Assembly: GCA_035500775.1 (NCBI GenBank)
Contig: DATJWY010000079.1
Span: forward strand, 1 to 25,849
Source: DATJWY01 sp035500775
GTDB taxonomy: Bacteria > Pseudomonadota > Alphaproteobacteria > Acetobacterales > Acetobacteraceae
Reading direction: 5' to 3'
Length of the DNA: 25,849 nucleotides
Part shown: positions 8,184 through 14,563 of the stretch, in pieces
Layout of the letters: each line of letters opens with the position of its first letter
Position numbering within the stretch: the first letter of the stretch is position 1
Position numbers and translations under genes: made by a program
Notes under the pieces: generated by a model
Databases searched by the model: none
What the model saw: only the letters and a program-made list of their open reading frames with translations
Told to the model about the DNA's origin: nothing

Positions 8184-9061
8184 TCTTCCGCATCCGCCAC
8201 ACGACCCGCTACGCCTACGGCAGTGCGGTCGATCTCGCAGCGCACATGCTGCACCTGGAGCCGCGTCCCCTGCCTTTCCAGCGCGTGCTGGCGGCCGGGC
8301 TGCACTGCGATCCGGCACCGGCCGGGCAGCGCCCGGGCATCGATCATTTCGGCAACAAGGTCACTTGGCTGTTCCTCGATGTAAGGCATGAGAGCTTCGA
8401 GGTGACGGCCGAGGCCGTGGTTGATGTGTGTTTCCCTACCCCGCCGCCGGCGGACGCGACCCTCCCCTGGGAAGAGGTGGCGGCGCTGGCCCGCGCCGGG
8501 CGGGACGAAGCCTGGCGCGCGGCGGAATATGTGTTCGACAGCCCGATGCTCCCAGCCGAGCCAGCCGCCGGCATTTATGCCGCGCCATCCTTTCCGCCGG
8601 GCCGGCCGATCCTCACCGGGCTACTCGACCTGAACACCCGCATCCGTCGCGAATTCACCTTCCGCCCCGGCGTCACCACCCTCGTCACGCCAGTAAGCCG
8701 GGTGCTGAAGCAGCGAGAGGGCGTGTGCCAGGATTTCTCGCATCTGATGATCTGCGCCTTGCGCGCCCTGGGGCTGCCGGCACGCTATGTCTCCGGCTAT
8801 CTGCGCACCCGTCCGCCGCCGGGAAAGAAGCGACGGCAAGGAACCGATCAATCACATGCCTGGGTCAGTTGCTGGCTCGGCCCCCAGCACGGCTGGGTGG
8901 ATCTCGACCCGACCAACGACCTCGTGGTGCGGGAAGAACACGTGGTGCTCGGCTGGGGCCGGGATTACAGCGACGTGAGTCCGCTGCGCGGCATCATCCT
9001 TGGCGGCGGGACACATAGCCTCGCGGTCAGCGTGGACCTGGAGCCGGAACCGCCCCTGTAA
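8180..9061 (+). CDS. Transglutaminase-like cysteine peptidase family protein
   Basis: A 293-residue protein (COG1305). An N-terminal beta domain starts MIFRIRHTTRYAYGSAV, followed by a transglutaminase-like core with a complete triad: C183 (REGVCQDFSHL), H226 (DQSHAWV) and D243 (WVDLDPTND). The family includes peptidases and amide-bond transferases that act through a thioester. It is translationally coupled by a GTGA overlap to the ATP-grasp/alpha-E gene. It is the second transglutaminase fold in this operon, so the two may act on opposite steps or on different partners. No signal peptide is visible, so it is probably cytoplasmic. GTG at 8180 is taken as the start because it fits the family N-terminus exactly. 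Confidence 0.9.
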   Translation: MIFRIRHTTRYAYGSAVDLAAHMLHLEPRPLPFQRVLAAGLHCDPAPAGQRPGIDHFGNKVTWLFLDVRHESFEVTAEAVVDVCFPTPPPADATLPWEEVAALARAGRDEAWRAAEYVFDSPMLPAEPAAGIYAAPSFPPGRPILTGLLDLNTRIRREFTFRPGVTTLVTPVSRVLKQREGVCQDFSHLMICALRALGLPARYVSGYLRTRPPPGKKRRQGTDQSHAWVSCWLGPQHGWVDLDPTNDLVVREEHVVLGWGRDYSDVSPLRGIILGGGTHSLAVSVDLEPEPPL

Positions 9062-9120
9062 GGTCCGGCATGCCCCTGCCCACCACCAGCGTGGTGCGGG
9101 CGAAGGCGAAAACCTGTCCG

Positions 9121-9161
9121 GAAAAAAAGAGGGGCCAACGGCCGGTATGACCGTTGGCCCC
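9121..9161 (-). terminator. Rho-independent terminator of serA
   Basis: Read on the minus strand, an 11-bp perfect stem (GGGGCCAACGG with CCGTTGGCCCC, 9131-9161) with a 9-base loop is followed by TCTTTTTTT (9121-9130). It lies 35 bases after the serA stop codon. On the plus strand the same stem follows the transglutaminase gene but has no U-tract, so it serves mainly serA. Confidence 0.92.
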
Positions 9162-9195
9162 TGTCGGGAAAAACCGCGGCGCGGGGCCGGGGCGG

Positions 9196-10446
9196 TTATG
9201 CCGCCCGGCCGTAGAGCAGACGGGCGCGGATCGTCCCCTCCAGGGCACGCAGCTCATCCAGGATCGCCTGATCATCAGCCTGCGGCGTATCCGCCTCGAT
9301 GACCACGTAGCCGATCTCGCCATCGGTCTGCAGGAACTGCGCGGTGATGTTCACCCCGCGGCTGGAGAACACGTTGTTGAGCCGGCCGAGAATGCCGGGA
9401 ACATTGCGGTGCACGTGCATGTAGCGCGCGCCGGCAAGGCTCGGCGGCAGTTGCACTTGCGGGAAATTCACCGCCCCCATGGTGGTGCCGGCATCGCTGT
9501 AGTCGACCAGCTTACGCGCGACCTCACTGCCGATCCGCACCTGCGCCTCCTCAGTGGAGCCGCCGATATGCGGGGTGAGGATGACGTTCGGAATGCCCTG
9601 CAGCGGGGAGGTGAAGCGCTCGTTGTTCGAGCTTGGCTCGACCGGGAAGACGTCCACCGCAGCGCCGCGCAGATGGCCATCGCGGAGTGCTGCGGCCAGG
9701 GCGTCGATATCCACCACAGTGCCGCGGCTATTGTTGATGAGATAGGCGCCGAGCTTCATGGCGCGGATCTCGGCCTCCCCGATCATCCCGGCGGTGGCGG
9801 GAGTCTCGGGAACATGCAGGCTGACCACGTCGCTCTGGGCGAGCAACTCCTCAAGGCTTGCGGTCGGCTCGGTGTTGCCGTGCCGGAGCCTGTCGGCGAT
9901 GTCATAGAAGATCACCCGCATGCCCATGGCCTCGGCCAGGGTGGAAAGCTGGGTGCCGATATTACCGTAGCCAACGATGCCGAGGGTCTTGCCACGGACC
10001 TCCTGGCTGTCCTGCGCCGACTTGTCCCAACCACCCTCATGCGCCGAAACCGAGCGCGGGAAGATGCGGCGGAACAGCATAACGATCTCGCCGATGACGA
10101 GTTCGGCGACGCTCCGGGTGTTGGAGAACGGCGCGTTGAACACCGGGATGCCGCGCCGCCGCGCCGCATCGAGTTCGACCTGGTTGGTGCCGACACTGAA
10201 GCAGCCAACGGCGATCAGCCGGTCAGCCGCCTCAAACACGGCCTCGGTGAGATGCGTACGGCTGCGGATGCCGACGACGTGAACGCCTTTGAGCGCCTCC
10301 GTCAATTCGTCACCGCCGAGCGCCTTGGTCAAGCGGGTGACCGAGGCGTAGCCGGCGGCACGAAACAGATCGACCGCACTGTCATTAATGCCTTCCAGGA
10401 GAAGGACATTGATCTTGTCCTTGGGCAGGGACAACCGATCGCTCAT
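9196..10446 (-). CDS. serA: D-3-phosphoglycerate dehydrogenase
   Basis: A 416-residue enzyme that oxidises 3-phosphoglycerate to 3-phosphohydroxypyruvate with NAD+, the first step of serine synthesis. The Rossmann motif GIVGYGNIGTQ is at 157-166. The catalytic residues R241 (NNSRGTVVD), E270 (FPVEP) and H293 (TPHIGGST) match the E. coli enzyme's Arg-Glu-His set. An ACT domain (about 342-412, starting MHVHRNVPGILGRLNNVFS) suggests serine feedback control. The length matches the short E. coli-type SerA. ATG at 10446 is chosen because GGAG lies nine bases upstream; an in-frame start at 10494 would add an unrelated 16 residues. The gene stands alone, without serC, next to a plasmid-type replication module, and ends at a strong terminator. 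Confidence 0.96.
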   Translation of the reverse strand: MSDRLSLPKDKINVLLLEGINDSAVDLFRAAGYASVTRLTKALGGDELTEALKGVHVVGIRSRTHLTEAVFEAADRLIAVGCFSVGTNQVELDAARRRGIPVFNAPFSNTRSVAELVIGEIVMLFRRIFPRSVSAHEGGWDKSAQDSQEVRGKTLGIVGYGNIGTQLSTLAEAMGMRVIFYDIADRLRHGNTEPTASLEELLAQSDVVSLHVPETPATAGMIGEAEIRAMKLGAYLINNSRGTVVDIDALAAALRDGHLRGAAVDVFPVEPSSNNERFTSPLQGIPNVILTPHIGGSTEEAQVRIGSEVARKLVDYSDAGTTMGAVNFPQVQLPPSLAGARYMHVHRNVPGILGRLNNVFSSRGVNITAQFLQTDGEIGYVVIEADTPQADDQAILDELRALEGTIRARLLYGRAA

Positions 10447-10475
10447 GAGAGGGCTCCTGCAAAGCTCGCGTCTGG

Positions 10476-10527
10476 CGCGCCCGGGCGCGAACAAAAAAAG
10501 GGGTAGCCCTATCGCACGGCGGTAGGG
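10476..10527 (-). promoter_or_regulatory. Possible structured leader or attenuator upstream of serA
   Basis: On the minus strand, in the region upstream of serA, an 8-bp stem with one mismatch (CCCTACCG / CGATAGGG, 10507-10527) is followed by CTACCCC and seven Ts (10493-10499). A 14-base perfect palindrome, CGCGCCCGGGCGCG, lies at 10476-10489. The GGG of the first stem could pair instead with the CCCC before the T-run, so two alternative hairpins are possible. Function is a guess, and no known riboswitch class is recognised. Confidence 0.3.
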
Positions 10528-10662
10528 GCCACGTCACCGGGGGATTGAACAATTACGACCTTCTGGTTGTCTCGATGTGACCGCGTTTCCGCACGGACAC
10601 GCTCAACCATAAGATGTTACGAAATTCGCTGACGCACAGGCGACGAGGCGAAAGGCGCACCG

Positions 10663-10682
10663 CCATTGACAGCTGTCAATGG
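10663..10682. promoter_or_regulatory. parS-like palindrome, copy 1
   Basis: A 20-base perfect palindrome with core TTGACAGCTGTCAA (10666-10679). It fits the repABC centromere consensus GTTNNNNGCNNNNAAC at all but the outermost bases. It lies 205 bases upstream of repA. It is a likely RepB binding site (parS) or a RepA/RepB operator. The core contains TTGACA on both strands, so it could also overlap a -35 box. Confidence 0.65.
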
Positions 10683-10790
10683 CCCGTAAGCTCGGCCACT
10701 TCCGGGCCGCACCGGGCAGATCCGAACCGCCGCGCCCTGATCGGCAGCCTGAATACGTCCGGCGTGTTGCCGCTCCAACGCATACCCCGC

Positions 10791-10808
10791 CATTGACAGC
10801 TGTCAACG
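10791..10808. promoter_or_regulatory. parS-like palindrome, copy 2
   Basis: The second copy of the 14-base core TTGACAGCTGTCAA (10793-10806), exactly 127 bases after the first. Both copies are preceded by CGCCA. It lies 80 bases upstream of the repA start, so RepB binding could also regulate the operon. It ends in AAC, closer to the repABC parS consensus on that side. Confidence 0.65.
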
Positions 10809-10886
10809 CAGCTTTTGCTTGACGGAGACCATCCAGCAGGCGACCGTCGCGACGGAATTTTCCCGCATTGCGGAAGGAAAGCGTCG

Positions 10887-12101
10887 ATGCTCGAAGAGGT
10901 CGAACAAACGCGCGCCATGCCAGATGAGATGCTGGACCGCCTCATCGGAGATGACGCCCATACACTGAGCGGCCAGCTCTCCCTCCTCCGCAACCGACTC
11001 TTTCCCCCTGCTGCCAAGAAGACCTTGCGGCGCTTCAACAGCGGAGAAGCCGCCAGCCTGATCGGCATCAGCGATTCCTATCTGCGGCAGCTCTCGCTCG
11101 CCGGCGAGGGACCCGTGCCGGAAAAGACGGCAGGGGGACGCCGCTCCTACTCGCTTGACCAGATCCATGAGGTGCGCCGCTATTTGGCCGCCAAGGGTCG
11201 CCACGACCTGCCCCGGCGCCAGGCGAGCGAGCACATGCAGACCATCGCCGTCGCCAATTTCAAGGGCGGTTCCGGCAAGACGACCACGGCCGCGCATCTG
11301 GCGCAGTACATGGCCCTGCACGCCTATCGCACGCTCGTTATCGATCTCGACCCACAGGCCAGCCTCTCCGCCCTGTTCGGCTACCAGCCGGAGATCGACC
11401 TGGTCGAGAACGAGACGCTGTACGGCGCCATCCGCTACGATGACCGCCGCCGCCCGCTCGCCGAGATCATCAAGCCGACCTATTTCGCAGGCCTCGACCT
11501 GGTACCGGCCAATCTCGAACTGCACGAATTCGAGCACGACACGCCACGGCTGCTCGCCACCCGCGCCCGCGGCACCGATGCCCTGTTCTTCGCCCGCATC
11601 GCCGACGCGCTCGCCTCCGTGGCCGATTCCTACGATGTCGTCGTCATCGACTGTCCGCCGCAACTCGGCTTCCTGACCCTCGGCGCGCTCTGCGCCGCCA
11701 CCGGCCTGATCATCACCGTGCATCCGCAGATGCTGGACATCGCCAGTATGTGCCAGTTCCTGCTGATGACCTCCGACCTGCTCTCCGTCGTCCGCGAGGC
11801 CGGCGGTACGTTGCGCTACGATTTCCTGCGCTATCTGGTCACCCGCTATGAGCCGCAGGACGGTCCGCAAACCCAGGTGGTCGGTTTCCTGCGCAGCCTG
11901 TTCGGCGAACGGGTGCTGACCAACACGATGGTGAAATCGACCGCGATCTCGGATGCGGGCCTGACCAAGCAGACCCTGTATGAGGTCGGCCCACAGAACT
12001 TCACCCGCGAAACCTATAACCGCGCGAGCGAGGCACTGGACGCGGTCAATGGCGAGATCGAGCGCCTGATCCTGAACGCCTGGGGGAGGACCGTGGCATG
12101 A
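10887..12101 (+). CDS. repA: Plasmid partitioning ATPase RepA (ParA family, repABC type)
   Basis: A 404-residue ParA-type ATPase that segregates replicon copies with RepB. An N-terminal helix-turn-helix region (FNSGEAASLIGISDSYLRQL, 50-69) precedes the Walker A motif NFKGGSGKTTT (124-134), VIDLDPQASLSAL, and the Walker B-type DVVVIDCPPQLGF. Phrases such as NETLYGAIRYDD and PANLELHEFEHDTPR are hallmarks of RepA from repABC operons, not chromosomal ParA. The start at 10887 is preceded by GGAAGGA eight bases upstream. The frame stays open back to 10815 without a better site. The stop overlaps the repB start (ATGA). Two parS-like palindromes lie upstream and may mediate autoregulation. Confidence 0.93.
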   Translation: MLEEVEQTRAMPDEMLDRLIGDDAHTLSGQLSLLRNRLFPPAAKKTLRRFNSGEAASLIGISDSYLRQLSLAGEGPVPEKTAGGRRSYSLDQIHEVRRYLAAKGRHDLPRRQASEHMQTIAVANFKGGSGKTTTAAHLAQYMALHAYRTLVIDLDPQASLSALFGYQPEIDLVENETLYGAIRYDDRRRPLAEIIKPTYFAGLDLVPANLELHEFEHDTPRLLATRARGTDALFFARIADALASVADSYDVVVIDCPPQLGFLTLGALCAATGLIITVHPQMLDIASMCQFLLMTSDLLSVVREAGGTLRYDFLRYLVTRYEPQDGPQTQVVGFLRSLFGERVLTNTMVKSTAISDAGLTKQTLYEVGPQNFTRETYNRASEALDAVNGEIERLILNAWGRTVA

Positions 12102-13093
12102 AACGCAAGGATACGCTCCGCGCCCTGCTCACACCCGAGCCGCAAGCGGCGGAAACGACGGCATCGGCGCCGCAACGCGTGCCGGCCGGCGCTGTGCGCG
12201 CCATGGGGCTCGCCCTCGGCCGGTTGCGCGACGAGGCCGCCGAGGCAATGGAGATGAAAGCCCGCATGGAAGCCGGCGGCACCATCGCTGAGCTTGATCC
12301 GGAGTTGGTCGATCCGTCCTTCCTGCCTGACCGTCTCTCGCCCGAGGACGATACTGAGTTCCGCCTGCTGATGCAGAGCATCGCCGGGTCCGGGCAACAG
12401 GTGCCCGTTCTGGTCCGACCGCATCCGAACGCGCCGGAACGGTACCAGCTCGCCTACGGCCACCGGCGACTGCGCGCCGTGCGCGAACTCGGGCTGAAGC
12501 TCAAGGCCATCATCAAGACGCTGACCGATGCCGAGCTTGCGATCGCGCAGGGCAAGGAAAACCTGGAGCGGCGCGACCTCACCTTCATCGAGCGAGCGAT
12601 GTTCGCGCTGCAACTGGAAGCGGCGGGCTTTGACCGGCCGACACTGCACGCCGCCCTCACCGTGCAATCGGCGGAGATGACCCGCTATCTGGCTGTGGCC
12701 CGAGCGGTGCCTTCCGCCATCGTGCACGCGATCGGCCCCGCGCCGCGCACCGGGCGGCCGCGCTGGATGGAGCTTGCCCGGCTGCTCGCCACCCCCAATG
12801 CCCGGGAAAAGGCCGCGGAACTGATCGCCGCTCCCGATTTTCGGACGCTGAACAGCGATGCCCGCTTTGCCCGGGTACTCAACGCCCTGCAGGACACCAC
12901 CACTATAGTCCAGGGTCAGGCCGAATGGTGGCACGGGCCCGGGCAGATCCCAACCGTGCGGATCGAACGCAACGGCACTGGCACACGCCTGACGGTGAAC
13001 GAGGCTGCGGCGCCCGGCTTCGGCGCATTCCTGATCGCCCGGCTGGCGGAACTCCACGCCGCATATCAGGCCGGACAGGCGGAGGAGGGATGA
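12098..13093 (+). CDS. repB: Plasmid partitioning protein RepB (ParB family)
   Basis: A 331-residue ParB-type centromere-binding protein. The N-terminal nuclease-like/CTPase fold shows GSGQQVPVLVRPHP (97-110), YGHRRLRAVRELG (120-132) and GKENLERRDLTFIERA (152-167), the RepB versions of the conserved ParB boxes. A helix-turn-helix region follows (DRPTLHAALTVQSAEMTRYL). It is coupled to repA by an ATGA overlap, and GGGGAGGA precedes its start. In classical repABC plasmids repC comes next, but here a different initiator gene follows after an iteron region. The likely DNA target is the TTGACAGCTGTCAA palindrome pair upstream of repA. Confidence 0.92.
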   Translation: MKRKDTLRALLTPEPQAAETTASAPQRVPAGAVRAMGLALGRLRDEAAEAMEMKARMEAGGTIAELDPELVDPSFLPDRLSPEDDTEFRLLMQSIAGSGQQVPVLVRPHPNAPERYQLAYGHRRLRAVRELGLKLKAIIKTLTDAELAIAQGKENLERRDLTFIERAMFALQLEAAGFDRPTLHAALTVQSAEMTRYLAVARAVPSAIVHAIGPAPRTGRPRWMELARLLATPNAREKAAELIAAPDFRTLNSDARFARVLNALQDTTTIVQGQAEWWHGPGQIPTVRIERNGTGTRLTVNEAAAPGFGAFLIARLAELHAAYQAGQAEEG

Positions 13094-13116
13094 ACACGCC
13101 CTACGCTGAAGGACAC

Positions 13117-13349
13117 TGGACTCTGGTGGTGGAACAGAGGGCTCCGAAGTTGGGGCGGACGCCGGCGGCGTCGAGGGAACCGATGCCTCCACAGGCATGG
13201 CCTGGACTTTGGCGTGCGATCCATGGACTTTGGTGGGAGCGCCAGCACGGAAAACCAACGATTCGCGCGATTCATCCCCAGGACTTTAGCGGGACAAACT
13301 AATATTAGATTACAAATAGCTTCAAATAGTCTCGCCCACTAAAGTCCAA
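13117..13349. other. Iteron-containing replication origin (oriV candidate)
   Basis: Direct copies of a motif close to TGGACTTTRGYGGGA start at 13203, 13224 and 13280, and a degenerate copy (TGGACTCTGGTGG) starts at 13117. One inverted copy lies at 13335-13349. Between the last direct copy and the inverted one is a strikingly AT-rich stretch (13295-13330), containing the palindrome CTAATATTAG (13299-13308) and CAAATAG repeated at a 10-base period (13313, 13323). This layout of initiator-binding iterons beside a DNA-unwinding element, next to an initiator gene, is typical of theta-replicating plasmids. No DnaA box was found. The 313 bases between repB and the initiator gene hold no other gene. 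Confidence 0.8.
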
Positions 13350-13406
13350 GTGGACGATCGCTACCGGCGGACACGACATTCCACCTGCAGGGCAGAGGTG
13401 GCGCTG

Positions 13407-14342
13407 ATGGGACGAGTGCACGAACTCATCGAGCTAAAGGGACGAGCTGGGGCGATCCTTGCCCTCCAGGACGATTGCGACCGGCGTATCGTCGATACGG
13501 CGGCCTCCTACATGGCTGATGAGGAAAACGGGGTCGGGTTCATCTTCTCCGGCTGGGCGCAGGCAGCGCTGCCGCATCGGCGACTGAAATCCGACGACTC
13601 CGTCTGGCAGTTGGAAACCGAGCGAGTCCGGCTGATGGTGGAACCCGGCCGACGTCCTATCCCCGGTGGGGATCCGGTCTGGGTCGGTGTCCCCTACGGC
13701 TCCCGCGCGCGGCTGATCATGCTCTACCTCCAGACGGAAGCGCTACGCACCGGGCGGCGAGAGATCGAGCTAGGGCGCTCGTTGCATGCCTGGCTTGGGC
13801 GCCTCAGCATCCCGATCGGCGGCAAGAGCTTCCGCGATGTCCGCGAGCAAGCGGAACGCATTTCCCGCTGCCGCATGACCTTCCAGATCTCACAAGGAGG
13901 ACGCACCGGGCTCGTGAACCAGCATATCCTCGACACGGCGATGTTCGTCGAGGATGGGCAGGACGGGCAGGGCAGCCTGTTCATTGAAACCGCGCGCCTG
14001 AGCGAAATGTTCTTTGAGCAGTTGCAGAAGCATCCGGTGCCGCTGGAGGAGGCAGCAATCCGCGCCATCAACAACAACAGCCAGGCACTCGATATCTATT
14101 GCTGGCTTGCCTACCGGCTACATGTGCTACCAGGGCCGCGGGAAATCAGCTGGAAGGCGCTACATGCTCAGTTCGGAGCGGGATTTGCCAGGCTGGATCA
14201 TTTCCGTACCAAGTTCATCGAAAATCTGAAACTCGCGACTGCGGTCTATCGGGATGCCGCGATCGAGATCAGCAAATCCGGCCTGATCCTTAAGCCGTCC
14301 CGCTCACCGATCGCCCCCCGGCAGGTGGCGATTTCCCGCTAA
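13407..14342 (+). CDS. Plasmid replication initiator, RepA/RPA family (PF04796-like)
   Basis: A 311-residue protein resembling the 'plasmid encoded RepA' family of iteron-binding initiators. Recognisable segments include WVGVPYGSRARLIMLYLQTEA, SLHAWLGRLSIPIGGKSFRDVREQAERIS, and a C-terminal winged-helix-like part with NNSQALDIYCWLAYRLH and SWKALHAQFG. It would bind the TGGACTTT iterons on both sides of its gene, open the AT-rich stretch upstream and recruit the replisome. ATG at 13407 has GAGGTGG upstream; an in-frame GTG at 13350 would start in the last iteron. The stop codon TAA sits inside a downstream inverted iteron. It takes the place of repC. Family assignment is from recalled motifs. 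Confidence 0.8.
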   Translation: MGRVHELIELKGRAGAILALQDDCDRRIVDTAASYMADEENGVGFIFSGWAQAALPHRRLKSDDSVWQLETERVRLMVEPGRRPIPGGDPVWVGVPYGSRARLIMLYLQTEALRTGRREIELGRSLHAWLGRLSIPIGGKSFRDVREQAERISRCRMTFQISQGGRTGLVNQHILDTAMFVEDGQDGQGSLFIETARLSEMFFEQLQKHPVPLEEAAIRAINNNSQALDIYCWLAYRLHVLPGPREISWKALHAQFGAGFARLDHFRTKFIENLKLATAVYRDAAIEISKSGLILKPSRSPIAPRQVAISR

Positions 14343-14382
14343 AGTCCAGACAGGCGGACACGGGCCTTCCCACCAAAGTCCA
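14334..14382 (-). repeat. Two inverted iterons downstream of the initiator gene
   Basis: On the minus strand, TGGACTTTAGCGGGA lies at 14334-14348 and TGGACTTTGGTGGGA at 14368-14382. These are the same motif as the iterons before the gene, in opposite orientation. The first overlaps the initiator stop codon (TAA at 14340-14342). They may control copy number by titration or handcuffing, or extend the origin. Confidence 0.75.
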
Positions 14383-14522
14383 GACGGACTCTTCGCGCGA
14401 CGAAACGACTACGTCTGGGCAACGGAAAGGTTTCCGGGAGGCTGCGTTTTTTTACCGTGGTGGACCGTTTCTGACGTGAGCCCGACGATCCTGATGCGCT
14501 GACAGCGCGTGGAGTCATGGGA

Positions 14523-14550
14523 CAAGGAAGTCCGACGGATGACTTCCTTG
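14523..14550. repeat. Hairpin between initiator and flavoprotein genes
   Basis: A 10-bp perfect stem (CAAGGAAGTC with GACTTCCTTG) with an 8-base loop lies 13 bases past the flavoprotein stop codon. It could end transcription of the convergent genes, but it has no T-run on either side, so intrinsic termination is not assured. Confidence 0.5.
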
Positions 14551-14563
14551 CCTTGTGATACGA

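Noticed and set aside
9154..10506. 450-codon plus-strand open frame over serA
   Set aside because: It is antisense to serA, whose motifs and terminator are unambiguous.
10803..11870. 355-codon minus-strand open frame over repA
   Set aside because: It is antisense to repA, which has Walker motifs; the frame has no features.
12014..13258. 414-codon minus-strand open frame over repB
   Set aside because: It is a shadow of repB, and it also crosses the iteron region.
14423..14453. Possible terminator after the initiator gene (short stem then seven Ts)
   Set aside because: The stem CGGAA/TTCCG has only five pairs and lies 10 bases before the T-run, which does not fit an intrinsic terminator.
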